NCBI GenBank assembly: GCA_963977675.1
Contig: CAXBPY010000020.1
Coordinates: 1 to 49,556 of the forward strand
Length of the DNA: 49,556 bases
DNA from: CAXBPY01 sp003455275
GTDB lineage: Bacteria > Bacteroidota > Bacteroidia > Chitinophagales > UBA10324
Direction of reading: 5' to 3'
A program made the position numbers and the translations under genes. This document shows, piece after piece, positions 1-8,769 of this stretch. Position 1 is the first letter of the stretch. Each line of letters begins with the position of its first letter. The notes beneath the pieces were generated by a model. It did no database searches and was not told the DNA's origin. It saw only the letters and a program-made list of their open reading frames with translations.

Positions 1-513
1 GTAATGATTGAAGCGGGATCATTTATCAGTCTTAAAGATCCAAGCCAGCCAAAGTTTAAAGAGTATGCCGACCTTCGCGATAAGATTAATTTCGATTCAG
101 TTTTTGCCGGAAAAAATGTTCCCAACTACCAGTCGCTTCAGGATTCACTGGATGAGGCCGAACAAGAACGATTTGCAGTTACCAATATCAATTTCAATTC
201 TGCGTCCTATACCATTCCGGATACTTCTGTTTCAAATCTTACAGCATTAGTCGGTTATATGCTCAGGCATCCAGAGATGCGATGCGAACTCACAGGTTAT
301 ACTGATAATGTTGGTTCAAAAAAATACAACCAGAATCTTTCTGAAAACCGGGCGAATGCAGTTTTGAATTTTCTGATTGAAAAAGGAATTGAGTCAAATA
401 AAATTTCTATCGCCGGTTACAATTTCGAAGATCCGGTGGCTGATAACCGGAGCGAAGAAGGCCGGGCCGCAAATCGCCGTGTCGAAATCCGGCTGATTGA
501 AACTTTTCAATAA
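1..513 (+). CDS. OmpA-family peptidoglycan-binding protein, 3' part (5' end outside window)
   Basis: The frame is open to the left edge, so this is the C-terminal part (about 170 residues) of a longer protein; the ATG at base 4 is probably internal. The final 110 residues form an OmpA C-terminal domain: an LTGYTDNVGS segment, then LSENRANAVLNFLIEKGI, and an end with NRRVEIRL. In this family the domain binds diaminopimelate of peptidoglycan and anchors outer-membrane or lipoprotein partners to the wall. The residues before it (roughly 1-60 of the visible part) are not recognised. The gene ends just before a strong hairpin terminator. The domain call is firm; the full protein type cannot be judged from this part. 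Confidence 0.88.
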   Translation, partial: VMIEAGSFISLKDPSQPKFKEYADLRDKINFDSVFAGKNVPNYQSLQDSLDEAEQERFAVTNINFNSASYTIPDTSVSNLTALVGYMLRHPEMRCELTGYTDNVGSKKYNQNLSENRANAVLNFLIEKGIESNKISIAGYNFEDPVADNRSEEGRAANRRVEIRLIETFQ

Positions 514-517
514 AAAG

Positions 518-549
518 AAAAGCCATTGCAATTTCTTGCAATGGCTTTT
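518..549. terminator. Bidirectional rho-independent terminator
   Basis: A perfect 14-bp stem (AAAAGCCATTGCAA at 518-531 with its complement at 536-549) closes a TTTC loop. It lies between the converging ends of the OmpA-type gene and the small heat-shock gene, and the A/T flanks give a U-run on either strand, so it can serve both. Confidence 0.9.
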
Positions 550-577
550 CACCACCAAACCCAAACCAACAGTTCAC

Positions 578-1009
578 TTACGAAACCGCTATTTGTATTT
601 TGCCTTTCTCCTTTGCTTCTTCTTTTTTCGGAAGCGTGAGTTTTAAAATTCCGTCAGCATATTCTGCATTGATGTTTTGAGCATTCACAGTTTCAGGAAG
701 AGAAAAAGTTCTGCTGAAAGAAGAAAGCTTAAATTCTTTGCGTGTGTAATTCTCACCTTCAGTACTTGTTTCTTCTTTTTGTTCTGAAGAAATTTCAAGC
801 AGGTTTCCGTTCACATGAATTTTGAAATCTTCTTTGTTCCTTCCCGGAGCGAGCAACTCGACAGAAAATTTATCCTTGCTTTCTGAAACATTCACTGCCG
901 GAAAATTTTTTCCTTCTCTGAAAAATGAAGGAGCCGGAGAAAAGAAACCATCGAAGTAATCTTCAAATGATTTCACCGCAGGAGCGGATTTTAGTCTTAA
1001 ATAGTTCAT
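578..1009 (-). CDS. Small heat-shock protein, Hsp20/alpha-crystallin family
   Basis: 143 residues, the usual size for a bacterial Hsp20. These are ATP-independent cytoplasmic holdases that bind unfolding proteins until DnaK or other chaperones refold them. The alpha-crystallin domain spans about residues 38-140: it begins FPAVNVSESKDKFSVELLAPG and ends with the typical GILKLTLPKKEE beta-9 segment. The N-terminal part (YFDGFFSPAPSFF) is aromatic-rich, as is usual for the oligomerising arm. It is a single-gene unit, divergent from the UbiA-family gene. The 190-bp divergent region holds a strong inverted repeat that may control it. Confidence 0.93.
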   Translation of the reverse strand: MNYLRLKSAPAVKSFEDYFDGFFSPAPSFFREGKNFPAVNVSESKDKFSVELLAPGRNKEDFKIHVNGNLLEISSEQKEETSTEGENYTRKEFKLSSFSRTFSLPETVNAQNINAEYADGILKLTLPKKEEAKEKGKIQIAVS

Positions 1010-1074
1010 AGTATTTATTGTTTTGTGTTCGCCACTTGTTTTTCAAATGGTGTTCCCGCTGAATAATTCTGAAC

Positions 1075-1107
1075 TTTTGTCCGGATAAAAAAAATATCAG
1101 GACAAAA
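1075..1107. promoter_or_regulatory. Inverted repeat in the hsp20/ubiA divergent region
   Basis: Arms TTTTGTCCGGATA (1075-1087) and TATCAGGACAAAA (1095-1107) pair at 12 of 13 positions around a run of seven A. Both flanking genes point away from it, so it is not a terminator for either. It could be an operator or a 5'-leader hairpin of the heat-shock gene. The function is inferred from position only. Confidence 0.5.
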
Positions 1108-1165
1108 AATCTTTTCATGGTAAATATTTCTGACAAAAAGTTTATTGAAAAGAATAAATACACAG

Positions 1166-1192
1166 TTGATTCGTTAATCAGAATTATTTTTC
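1166..1192 (+). promoter_or_regulatory. Possible Bacteroidota promoter for the UbiA-family gene
   Basis: TTG at 1166-1168 and TATTTTTC at 1185-1192 resemble the TTG / TAnnTTTG consensus (seven of eight in the -7 box; the 16-base spacer is one short of the usual range). The box ends six bases before the ATG, so the transcript would start at or next to the start codon. Confidence 0.35.
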
Positions 1193-1198
1193 GCGCCG

Positions 1199-2158
1199 AT
1201 GAAAACAATTCACAACTACCTGCGACTCGTGCGCTATCCTAATTTGTTATTCATCATCCTTACACAGTATTTATTTCATTATTTAATGGTGGTTCCTATT
1301 CTGAAAAATAATCTTTCATCCACCCAACTTTCTCATTTTGATTTTGCACTTTTAGTTTTTTCAACTGTGCTGATTGCAGCAGCAGGATATGTGATCAATG
1401 ATTATTTTGATGTGAAGATGGATTCCATCAATAAGCCGCGAAAACTTTTTATAACAAAATCTATAAACCGAAGACCGGCAATGCTGGCTCATCAAATATT
1501 GAATGCAATTGCAATTGCCATCGGAATTTATTTGTCATGGAAGGTCGGCAATTTCAATCTCGCATTCATCAATCCGATTATTGCCGCCCTGCTATGGTTT
1601 TACAGCACAGGTTATAAGAAACAACCCTTCATCGGAAATTTTTTAGTCGCTTTGCTTACCGGCATGGTTGTTCTCGTGGTTATTTTTTATGAGCAGAATT
1701 TATTTCATCCGGAAAATGAATTGCAAACGCTTGCTGCTTCTGCAATTTTTATCCGTGCATTCTTTTATTTCCTGTTTGCATTTCTGGTTTCGCTGATCCG
1801 TGAAATCGTAAAGGATCTGGAGGATATCAAGGGTGATGAAATGTATGGATGCCGGACCTTGCCGATTGTACTGGGCATTCCGAATACCAAAAGCATTGTA
1901 TTTGTTTTAAGCACGGTAGTAATGGCTCTGCTTGGTTTTATTGAAATCAAAGCCTTTGAAAGCAATTATTTTTTAACAATCATTTACCTTGCTCAAACCA
2001 TACAATTCCCAATTATTGTTATGCTATGGATGCTATTGCGCGCCGATACGCAAAAAGATTATAACCGGATCAGCACGCTCGTGAAAGCCATCATGCTAAT
2101 GGGTATTCTGACTATAGTTTATTTCTACTTCCTTATGAATACAGTTTTGAATTCATGA
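1199..2158 (+). CDS. UbiA-family prenyltransferase
   Basis: 319 residues, an integral membrane enzyme of the UbiA superfamily. These enzymes move a polyprenyl group from its diphosphate to an acceptor (a quinone ring, haem, or glycerol phosphate). The first Asp-rich motif is clear (about residues 66-80, NDYFDVKMDSINKPRK), and the second lies near residue 205 (DLEDIKGDEMYGCRTLP). Eight or nine hydrophobic stretches match the family fold. The sequence looks most like the Bacteroidota group annotated as geranylgeranylglycerol-phosphate geranylgeranyltransferase, but the acceptor cannot be settled from the sequence. It overlaps the next gene by the ATGA of its stop, so the two are translationally coupled. 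Confidence 0.88.
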   Translation: MKTIHNYLRLVRYPNLLFIILTQYLFHYLMVVPILKNNLSSTQLSHFDFALLVFSTVLIAAAGYVINDYFDVKMDSINKPRKLFITKSINRRPAMLAHQILNAIAIAIGIYLSWKVGNFNLAFINPIIAALLWFYSTGYKKQPFIGNFLVALLTGMVVLVVIFYEQNLFHPENELQTLAASAIFIRAFFYFLFAFLVSLIREIVKDLEDIKGDEMYGCRTLPIVLGIPNTKSIVFVLSTVVMALLGFIEIKAFESNYFLTIIYLAQTIQFPIIVMLWMLLRADTQKDYNRISTLVKAIMLMGILTIVYFYFLMNTVLNS

Positions 2159-2739
2159 AATTATTTCTTGCATCACAATCGCCGCGGCGGCGAGAGTTAT
2201 TGAAACTTGCCGGATTTGAATTTGAAATCCTGACTGCTGAATTTGTTGAAACTATTGATCCGAAAACAAATGTTTATACAGTTCCTGAAATACTTGCACG
2301 GCGAAAGGCAGATGCAGTTTTTCGTCAGTGTGAACTAAAAAAAGATGCTGTAGTTCTTTGCGCTGATACGCTGGTCATATTCAACGAAAAGATTTTTGGG
2401 AAACCAGCCAGTGAATCTGATGCTTTAATGATGCTTGAATCACTCAGCGGCCGGCAACATATTGTAATTACTGGTGTTTGTATCCGAAGCTTCGATAAAG
2501 AAATTTCATTTTCTGACTCAGCAAAGGTTTTTTTCAGAACACTTGAAGCGGAGGAACTTCTATTCTATATCCGCAATCACAATCCATTCGACAAAGCAGG
2601 CAGCTATGGAATTCAGGATTGGCTCGGTGTTCGGATAGTTGAAAAAGTTGAAGGAGATTACTTTAATGTAATGGGACTGCCGGTAAGAAAAGTAGCTGAA
2701 GCGCTGAAGCAATTCGGCATCACTGCTATGAATCAATAG
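2155..2739 (+). CDS. maf: Maf-like nucleotide pyrophosphatase
   Basis: 194 residues, full length for the Maf/YhdE/YceF family. These cytoplasmic enzymes hydrolyse non-canonical or modified nucleoside triphosphates (dTTP/UTP or m7GTP classes) to the monophosphate and pyrophosphate; older names call them septum formation inhibitors. The N-terminal signature LASQSPRRRELLKLAG (residues 4-19) and the catalytic Asp in CADTLV (about residue 71) are present. GKPASESDALMMLESLSGRQH and DKAGSYGIQDW follow as expected. The subtype (dTTP versus m7GTP) was not assigned. Its start overlaps the stop of the prenyltransferase by four bases. Confidence 0.93.
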   Translation: MKLFLASQSPRRRELLKLAGFEFEILTAEFVETIDPKTNVYTVPEILARRKADAVFRQCELKKDAVVLCADTLVIFNEKIFGKPASESDALMMLESLSGRQHIVITGVCIRSFDKEISFSDSAKVFFRTLEAEELLFYIRNHNPFDKAGSYGIQDWLGVRIVEKVEGDYFNVMGLPVRKVAEALKQFGITAMNQ

Positions 2740-2796
2740 TATCCTTTCGCAAATAATCACATACATAAATAGTTTATCCGCTGCTACATTTATCGT

Positions 2797-3363
2797 GTGA
2801 ATTATCTCCTAAAAAAATTTGCAATTTTATTTTTTTCAATTGCGTGTGTTTCCTTTCATCCTTATGGTTCTATTTACAAATTCAGGAGCGGCACAATTAA
2901 GTTTGTTTCACAAGCACCGCTTGAAACAATTGTTGCCACATCCGAAAAAATAAACGGACTGCTGGATACCACAACCCGCGAGTTCGCCTTCTTTGTTTTG
3001 AATAATAGTTTTCACGGGTTCAATAACATACTTCAGCAAGAGCATTTCAACGAAAGTTATATTGAGAGTGAAAAATATCCCCGTTCCACCTTCACCGGAA
3101 AAATTGTAGAAGATATTCCATTTACCAAAGCAGGCTCTTATGAAGTTCGTGCGAAGGGAATGCTGAATGTGCATGGTGTGGATCAGGAACGAATAATTAA
3201 ATGTATTGTAAACATTGCTCCGGATGGAATTCATATCAGCAGCAGTTTTTCAGTTCTGCTTTCTGATCATGATATTTCAGTTCCGAAAATCGTGTTTGAT
3301 AAAATAGCTCCCGAGGTTCAGGTAACTGTCAACTTAAATATGGAAGAAAAGAAAGATGGGTAA
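2797..3363 (+). CDS. YceI-like periplasmic/lipid-binding domain protein
   Basis: 188 residues starting at GTG. A signal peptide is visible (FAILFFSIACVSFHPYG). The body looks like a diverged YceI-type lipocalin-like barrel: FRSGTIKFVSQAPLETIVATSEKINGLLDTTTREFAFFVL, then KYPRSTFTGKI, GSYEVRAKGMLNVHGVDQE, and a final VQVTVNLN strand. YceI proteins bind polyisoprenoid-like lipids; in Bacteroidota such proteins are often small exported proteins of unknown role. It overlaps the following sensor kinase gene by eight bases, so it is probably co-expressed with the signalling pair. A TACATTTA box four bases upstream of the GTG resembles a -7 element, but I see no TTG at the right distance. Confidence 0.75.
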   Translation: MNYLLKKFAILFFSIACVSFHPYGSIYKFRSGTIKFVSQAPLETIVATSEKINGLLDTTTREFAFFVLNNSFHGFNNILQQEHFNESYIESEKYPRSTFTGKIVEDIPFTKAGSYEVRAKGMLNVHGVDQERIIKCIVNIAPDGIHISSSFSVLLSDHDISVPKIVFDKIAPEVQVTVNLNMEEKKDG

Positions 3364-6283
3364 AAAAATTTTTCTGTCCGCGATCATATTTTTTTCAGGA
3401 CTTTCATTGACTCAAGCCCAACTCCCCTATTTCCATTCGGTTGAAATCGATAAAACAATTTCAGGAATAAAAGTGCAGGTAATGATGCAAGACCATAAAA
3501 AGATTTTATGGTTAGGTACATCAAAGGGGTTGTATCGGTTCGATGGCAATTCGTTCAAACTGGTAGATCCTGAAAAAAAAATTAATGACGCCATAATTCC
3601 GACCGCACTCTTTTGCGATGATGAAGGAAAAATCTGGGTCGGACTTAAAAGCGGAAACATTTTGAATTATGAAGGCGATTCGCTTCGGCTTTTCAATTCA
3701 GGAAAAGGAATGCCGAAAGAAAAAATATCAGGAATCATAGAAGACAATAAAAATAGAATTTGGTTCGCTACCTATGGTGAAGGTGTATATATATGGGATG
3801 GCACTTCTATGAAAAATATTAACTCAGAAAATGGAATGCCGGATGAAAACATATACTCCATTACATGCAACGGAACTGATAAAATCTGGGTTGGAACGGA
3901 TGCCGGTATCACTCAATTTGATGAATCATCAGGAAAAATTATTTTGAAAAATTATTTTACCACTGATGGATTAAATGATAACATAATTACACAATTGATC
4001 TGGGATGAGAAAAGAAACCGGCTTTGGTATGGCACCCAGGATCACGGAATAGGCGCGGTGTGTTTTGATTCATTGCATGTTGAGGTACCAGTCTTTTCAA
4101 ATCAATGGAGTTCAGGTTCGGTCGAATCCATGTTATTGCTTGAGCGCACATTATGGGTAGGTACGAGTGTCGGCGGGTTAATATCATACGAGCCCGGCAG
4201 AAGCAAACGGGTTCAGTCTTTTCTAGGCACAGATGAATTTAAATATTCATCCATACAATCATTATTCCTGGATGATGAAGGAAACATATGGATTGCTTGC
4301 AAGGACAAATTGCTTCAGTCGCCTGGCGAAAAGATCGAATTCAAAAAAACAATAAATGGAAAGTCAGTAGAAAACATTCATGCGGCATTTGTTGATCAGG
4401 GAAGCAGGTTATGGTATTCCGACGACAACGGTTTGCACCGAATTACTTTCAACGCTGATGGAACAGAAACAGAAAAAAAATATTCATTCGTTGAACAACG
4501 AATCACATTTAAGATCTTATCAATTTTTCAGGATGCATTTGGTTATATCTGGATTGGAACATTTGATCATGGAACTTACCGGCTTGATCCCGAATCCGGA
4601 AATTCAATTCACATTGATGATAATAATGGTCTGGCCAATCAGAGCGTTCTCTCAGTTAGCGGAAAGCTCAGTAGTGTGTGGCTCGCCACTTTGGAAGGAG
4701 CAATAAGGATTGACCTCGGCGATGATGCTCTGAAACTGAAATGCGGGATGAGTTTCAATTATTATAAATCATCGGATGGCCTGCAGAATAATTTTATCTA
4801 TCAGGTAATGATTGATCGCTACAATAATGTATGGTTTGCACAAGACGGCAATTCAATCACCATGCTTGATCAGGATGGATTTCATCAGTTCAATGAGAAA
4901 AATGGTTTAACAGGAAAATCATATTTCGCAATTACCCAAGACATCAATGGCGGTTTATGGCTTGCTTCAACCGATCAGGGACTTTTTCGTTTGAAGAATT
5001 CGAAAGACAAAAATTTTATTCATTACGATTTGCAAAATGGATTGCCGAGTATTCATCTTTCAAGCTTGTGTGCTGACAAAGCAGGAAATGTGGTTGTCGT
5101 ATGCCAGGAAGGTGTAGCCGTTTTTAATTTAGATGCTGATCAATTCAATTGGTATCAGTCGAATGAAGGAATCACATCAGTAGATGCAGATCTTAACACA
5201 ACCTCACTTGCACCGGACGGAAGCGTATGGATAGGCGGAAAGAATGAATTCATTATGATGAATACTTCGCTAGGAAAGTATCGCATCACACCGTTTCTAA
5301 TGCTGGACGGAGCAAAAGCAATGCTTGAACCATTCGACATTTCAACTTATCAAAACATACAGGCAAGCAAGAATCATGTATCATTTTCATTTAATGGTAT
5401 TTGGTTCAGTAATCCATCTGAGGTTTCATTTCAATATAAATTAGAAGGATGGAACCGTGACTGGGTCAGTACAAAGGATCACAGCGTAAACTTCGCGAAC
5501 CTTGATGCGGGTCGTTATACATTTCGCTTGCGATGCTCTCGCACGGGTGATTTTTCCAGAAGCAAAGAATTGAATTATCAATTCGCAATTTTAAATCCGC
5601 TCTATCTCCAATGGTGGTTTGTTCTGATCGTTCTGGGAGTTCTGATTATTTTAATTTGGCTCTTCTTGCGATTCCGCGACCGAAGAATGAACATTCTGCA
5701 GAAATTAGAAAAAGAAAAAATTGCATCACAACTTGAAACACTGAAAAACCAGGTAAACCCTCACTTCCTGTTCAATAGTTTTAATACTCTCGCCAATATA
5801 ATTGATGAAGACAAGGACAAAGCGGTTGATTACATAGAAAGAATGACTGATTTCTTCAGGCAAATTCTTATTCACCGCGAAAAAGATTTAATCACATTGC
5901 ACGAGGAAATGGAAATCATCAATGACTATGTCTATCTTCAAAAACAAAGATTCAATGGAGCTTTACAAACTCAAATCAGTATTTCTGAATCTGATGCCGA
6001 ATCACATCTGATACCGCCACTTGTAGTTCAGTTATTGGTTGAAAATTCGATTAAGCATAATGCACTCACTTCTCAAAAACCATTATTAATTGAGATCTTC
6101 TTCGATGGTGAAAATTTTACTGTCCGTAATAATTTAAATCCTAAACTCACACGCGAACCATCAACCGGAACCGGCTTACAAAACATTTCTCGCCGAATGG
6201 AAATGCTTGGATTGGACGAACCTGAAATAATTAAGAATGAAAATTACTTTATTGTTAAACTAAAACTTCCCATAAAAGCATGA
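3356..6283 (+). CDS. Two-component sensor kinase with two beta-propellers, Y_Y_Y domain and LytS-type kinase core
   Basis: 975 residues. Order: signal peptide (1-22), about 14 Reg_prop blades with the motif xIWxGTxxGLxxxD (for example KILWLGTSKGLYRFDG, YIWIGTFDHGTYRLD, GLWLASTDQGLFRLK), enough for two seven-bladed propellers up to about residue 645, then a Y_Y_Y domain (FQYKLEGWNRDWV ... LDAGRYTFRLR), one membrane helix (about 755-777), and a LytS-class His_kinase core. The phosphoacceptor is His803 in NPHFLFNSFN; the ATP-binding part has VVQLLVENSIKHN and GTGLQNISRRMEMLG. The propellers should sense an extracytoplasmic ligand, which is unknown. The gene lies between the YceI-like gene and its response regulator, with which it shares an ATGA overlap. 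Confidence 0.93.
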   Translation: MGKKIFLSAIIFFSGLSLTQAQLPYFHSVEIDKTISGIKVQVMMQDHKKILWLGTSKGLYRFDGNSFKLVDPEKKINDAIIPTALFCDDEGKIWVGLKSGNILNYEGDSLRLFNSGKGMPKEKISGIIEDNKNRIWFATYGEGVYIWDGTSMKNINSENGMPDENIYSITCNGTDKIWVGTDAGITQFDESSGKIILKNYFTTDGLNDNIITQLIWDEKRNRLWYGTQDHGIGAVCFDSLHVEVPVFSNQWSSGSVESMLLLERTLWVGTSVGGLISYEPGRSKRVQSFLGTDEFKYSSIQSLFLDDEGNIWIACKDKLLQSPGEKIEFKKTINGKSVENIHAAFVDQGSRLWYSDDNGLHRITFNADGTETEKKYSFVEQRITFKILSIFQDAFGYIWIGTFDHGTYRLDPESGNSIHIDDNNGLANQSVLSVSGKLSSVWLATLEGAIRIDLGDDALKLKCGMSFNYYKSSDGLQNNFIYQVMIDRYNNVWFAQDGNSITMLDQDGFHQFNEKNGLTGKSYFAITQDINGGLWLASTDQGLFRLKNSKDKNFIHYDLQNGLPSIHLSSLCADKAGNVVVVCQEGVAVFNLDADQFNWYQSNEGITSVDADLNTTSLAPDGSVWIGGKNEFIMMNTSLGKYRITPFLMLDGAKAMLEPFDISTYQNIQASKNHVSFSFNGIWFSNPSEVSFQYKLEGWNRDWVSTKDHSVNFANLDAGRYTFRLRCSRTGDFSRSKELNYQFAILNPLYLQWWFVLIVLGVLIILIWLFLRFRDRRMNILQKLEKEKIASQLETLKNQVNPHFLFNSFNTLANIIDEDKDKAVDYIERMTDFFRQILIHREKDLITLHEEMEIINDYVYLQKQRFNGALQTQISISESDAESHLIPPLVVQLLVENSIKHNALTSQKPLLIEIFFDGENFTVRNNLNPKLTREPSTGTGLQNISRRMEMLGLDEPEIIKNENYFIVKLKLPIKA

Positions 6284-7056
6284 TACGAATTTTAATTATT
6301 GAAGACGAAAAACCTGCTGCTCAGCGGTTGCAAAAAATTCTTCAGCAAATTGGTGAAGAGTTTGAACTGATTGCACATCTCGAATCCATAGAAGATTCAA
6401 TCAAATGGTTTAAAAAAAATACTGCGCCTGATCTGGTGTTTTTAGATATTGAATTAGCTGATGGAAACAGCTTCGGGATTTTTAAAGAAGTAAAAGTTCT
6501 TTGCCCCATTATTTTCATAACTGCTTACAACCAATATGCAATTGATGCTTTTAAAGTAAATAGCATTGATTATTTATTGAAACCAATTAAGAAAGAAGAT
6601 CTTGAATATGCATTGCAAAAATTTCATGCGACCACACGCCGCAGCGAACCCGATTATTCTGCGCTGTTAAAAAACCTGGTGAATAAAGAATATCAGAAGA
6701 GAATTGTTGTCCGTTACGCCGATGTAATTAAGACAGTTGATATAGAGAACATCGCTTTCTTTTATACTGAAGAGAAATACACTTTCCTATTCACTTTCGA
6801 TAATCAGAAATACCCGATTGATTACACTCTTGATCAAATCGATCACATGGTTGATCCTCAAAAATATTTTAGAATAAACCGGCAGGTGATTATCAATTTC
6901 AAAGCAATTGAAAAAATGATTGCATACTCTAAGGCGAGGGTTAAACTAATTCTAAAACCGCTACCTGCATTTGAAACAGTCGTAAGCACCGAACGCTCGC
7001 CATATTTTAAAGAGTGGTTGCTTGGTTTTCCGAATACAATGAGAATTGATAAATAA
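6280..7056 (+). CDS. LytTR-family response regulator
   Basis: 258 residues. An N-terminal receiver domain (1-120) carries the acidic pair in IEDE (residues 8-10), the phosphoacceptor Asp56 in LVFLDIELADG, Thr and Lys in FITAYN and LLKPIKK. A LytTR DNA-binding domain follows (about 150-250: RIVVRYADVIKTVDIENIAFFYTEEKY ... YFRINRQVIINFKAIEKM). It is the cognate partner of the preceding sensor kinase, whose stop overlaps its start by four bases. Regulators of this class bind direct repeats upstream of their targets; no target site is obvious here. Its stop lies only three bases from the converging T9SS gene. Confidence 0.95.
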   Translation: MIRILIIEDEKPAAQRLQKILQQIGEEFELIAHLESIEDSIKWFKKNTAPDLVFLDIELADGNSFGIFKEVKVLCPIIFITAYNQYAIDAFKVNSIDYLLKPIKKEDLEYALQKFHATTRRSEPDYSALLKNLVNKEYQKRIVVRYADVIKTVDIENIAFFYTEEKYTFLFTFDNQKYPIDYTLDQIDHMVDPQKYFRINRQVIINFKAIEKMIAYSKARVKLILKPLPAFETVVSTERSPYFKEWLLGFPNTMRIDK

Positions 7057-7059
7057 AAA

Positions 7060-8697
7060 TCATTCCTTCACAAATTTCTGAACTGCAACATCTCCGTTTT
7101 CAAATTCAACTTTCAGAAAATAGATTCCGGAAGAAAATGATTTAAGATTTATGATTTCGGATTTAAGATTATTTTTTGATTGAAATATTTTTCTTCCAAC
7201 CGCATCTGTAATTTCAATATGGTGAGGAGAAATTTCATTGGGTATTTCTATAGTTAGATTTTCGGTGGAGGGGTTGGGGAAAATCATTAATTTATAACTA
7301 TTATCTGGGTTAGAAATACCAGTTTGTCCCGAACAATATTTGAAAATAATAGAACCATTGATTGTATCATTCGGATAATAAATTGTATCGCCAGAAAAGG
7401 AAATAAAATTGCCCCTTGCTTCTCCTCCCACATATACCCCACCTTCATTATCAATTGCACACTGATATGTACTTCCATTTATATGCGGTGAAGTAAATTC
7501 ATTAATGTTCCCATTCAAATCCATCTTCAATAAAAACATTGAAGTATCAGTTTTAGTGAAAGGACCAAAATTTGCATCTCCTGCTACCCATCCGGACATC
7601 CAAATTGCATTTTCATTTTGATACAACAAGTAAGACGGTGCTTGTCCAACATTGATATTTGAATTTCCGGTTTGCTTTACCCAAATCAAGTTTCCGGAAG
7701 GTGAATACTTGCAATAAAAAAATGTTCCATTCGCTATATCAAGATTATTTCCATCAATAGAAAGGAAGGTGTCCATTACCCCTGCTACATATACATTGTT
7801 TGATGAATCTGAAACGATGGAATAGGAAGGAGAGAATGCTGAAGGGCCAGTAACTCCTTTAATCCAATTGCAAACTCCTGAGGAATCAAACTTTGCCCAG
7901 TATGATGATAAACCTGTTGCGCCTGTATTTGTAAAACTTGTTGCACCGAAGGAAATATCCTGCAGCAAGTAACCAGTTATTAGTTCGTTATTATCTTGAT
8001 CAAATGAAATTCCCCATGCCCGTGAACTCGGAGTTGGTGCTGTTCCTGTTGAATTCACAGCCCAAATTACATTCCCGTTAAAATCAGTTTTAACTAAGAA
8101 AGCAGAATTTGCTGTGGATGAAGTGAGTATATGTGAGTCAAAATTCAAAACTCCTTTGAATCTTCCAGTGAGGCAAATCTGATTTAATGAATTGATTGCA
8201 ATACCATGACATTGCTTCGTACTGCCAGTCCCTAAATAATTTTTTGCCCAAACCAAAGTTCCGTTCAAATCGAACTTGGCAAGGAATATACTGTAGTTTG
8301 CAGGGGAAGAAAGAAAGGAGGTCGGATTAAACCTTATTGTGTCGTAATAAACTCCGGCAATAAAAATGAAATCATTTTTTTGTGCTATCACCGGCGCAAA
8401 TGAAGAACCAAATACTTCAAACTGTTTTGCCCATTGAATTGCGCCACTTGAATTGAATTTGTTCAGGTAAAAACTTTGTGGGCTGTAAGTATTAACAAGA
8501 GTAGTTCCCCCAAATGCAATTGCTGAATCAAATGAACCAGTTGTATAAACATTGTTGTATTGGTCAGTTGCAATTCTCTAAGCCCTATAACTTAAATGGA
8601 TAGATGGCTCACTTGATTCAATCCAACTTGTGCACTGTACATTGCTTTGATTTTGAAAAAATAAAATGGTGATTAGTAATGAAGATAGAATTTTCAT
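7060..8697 (-). pseudogene. T9SS type A cargo protein interrupted by an in-frame stop
   Basis: Reading from ATG at 8697 gives a signal peptide (MKILSSLLITILFFQNQSNVQ), then a TAG at codon 40 (8578-8580), after which the same frame continues without a break to 7060. The segment right after the stop (ATDQYNNVYTTGSFDSAIAFG) is a normal SBBP-like repeat unit, so the stop cuts a once-intact gene of 545 residues. The rest holds more repeats of the form 'fdlnGtlvWAKnylG ... I.lTGrFkG' and ends with a type A sorting domain: FPNPSTENLTIEIPN ... GIYFLKVEFENGDVAVQKFVKE. A GTG at 8391 could start a 443-residue product, but that would lack a signal peptide and could not be exported. Possible causes are a real nonsense mutation or a base-call error. 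Confidence 0.8.
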
Positions 8698-8769
8698 ATG
8701 GGTTAATTTTGTTTATGGAAATTTAATTCGATTTAATTAATCTGAACTATTGAATTTACTAAAATCAAA

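Noticed and set aside
963..1208. 81-residue frame on the minus strand over the hsp20 start and the intergenic inverted repeat
   Set aside because: It overlaps the hsp20 gene in another frame and has no recognisable content.
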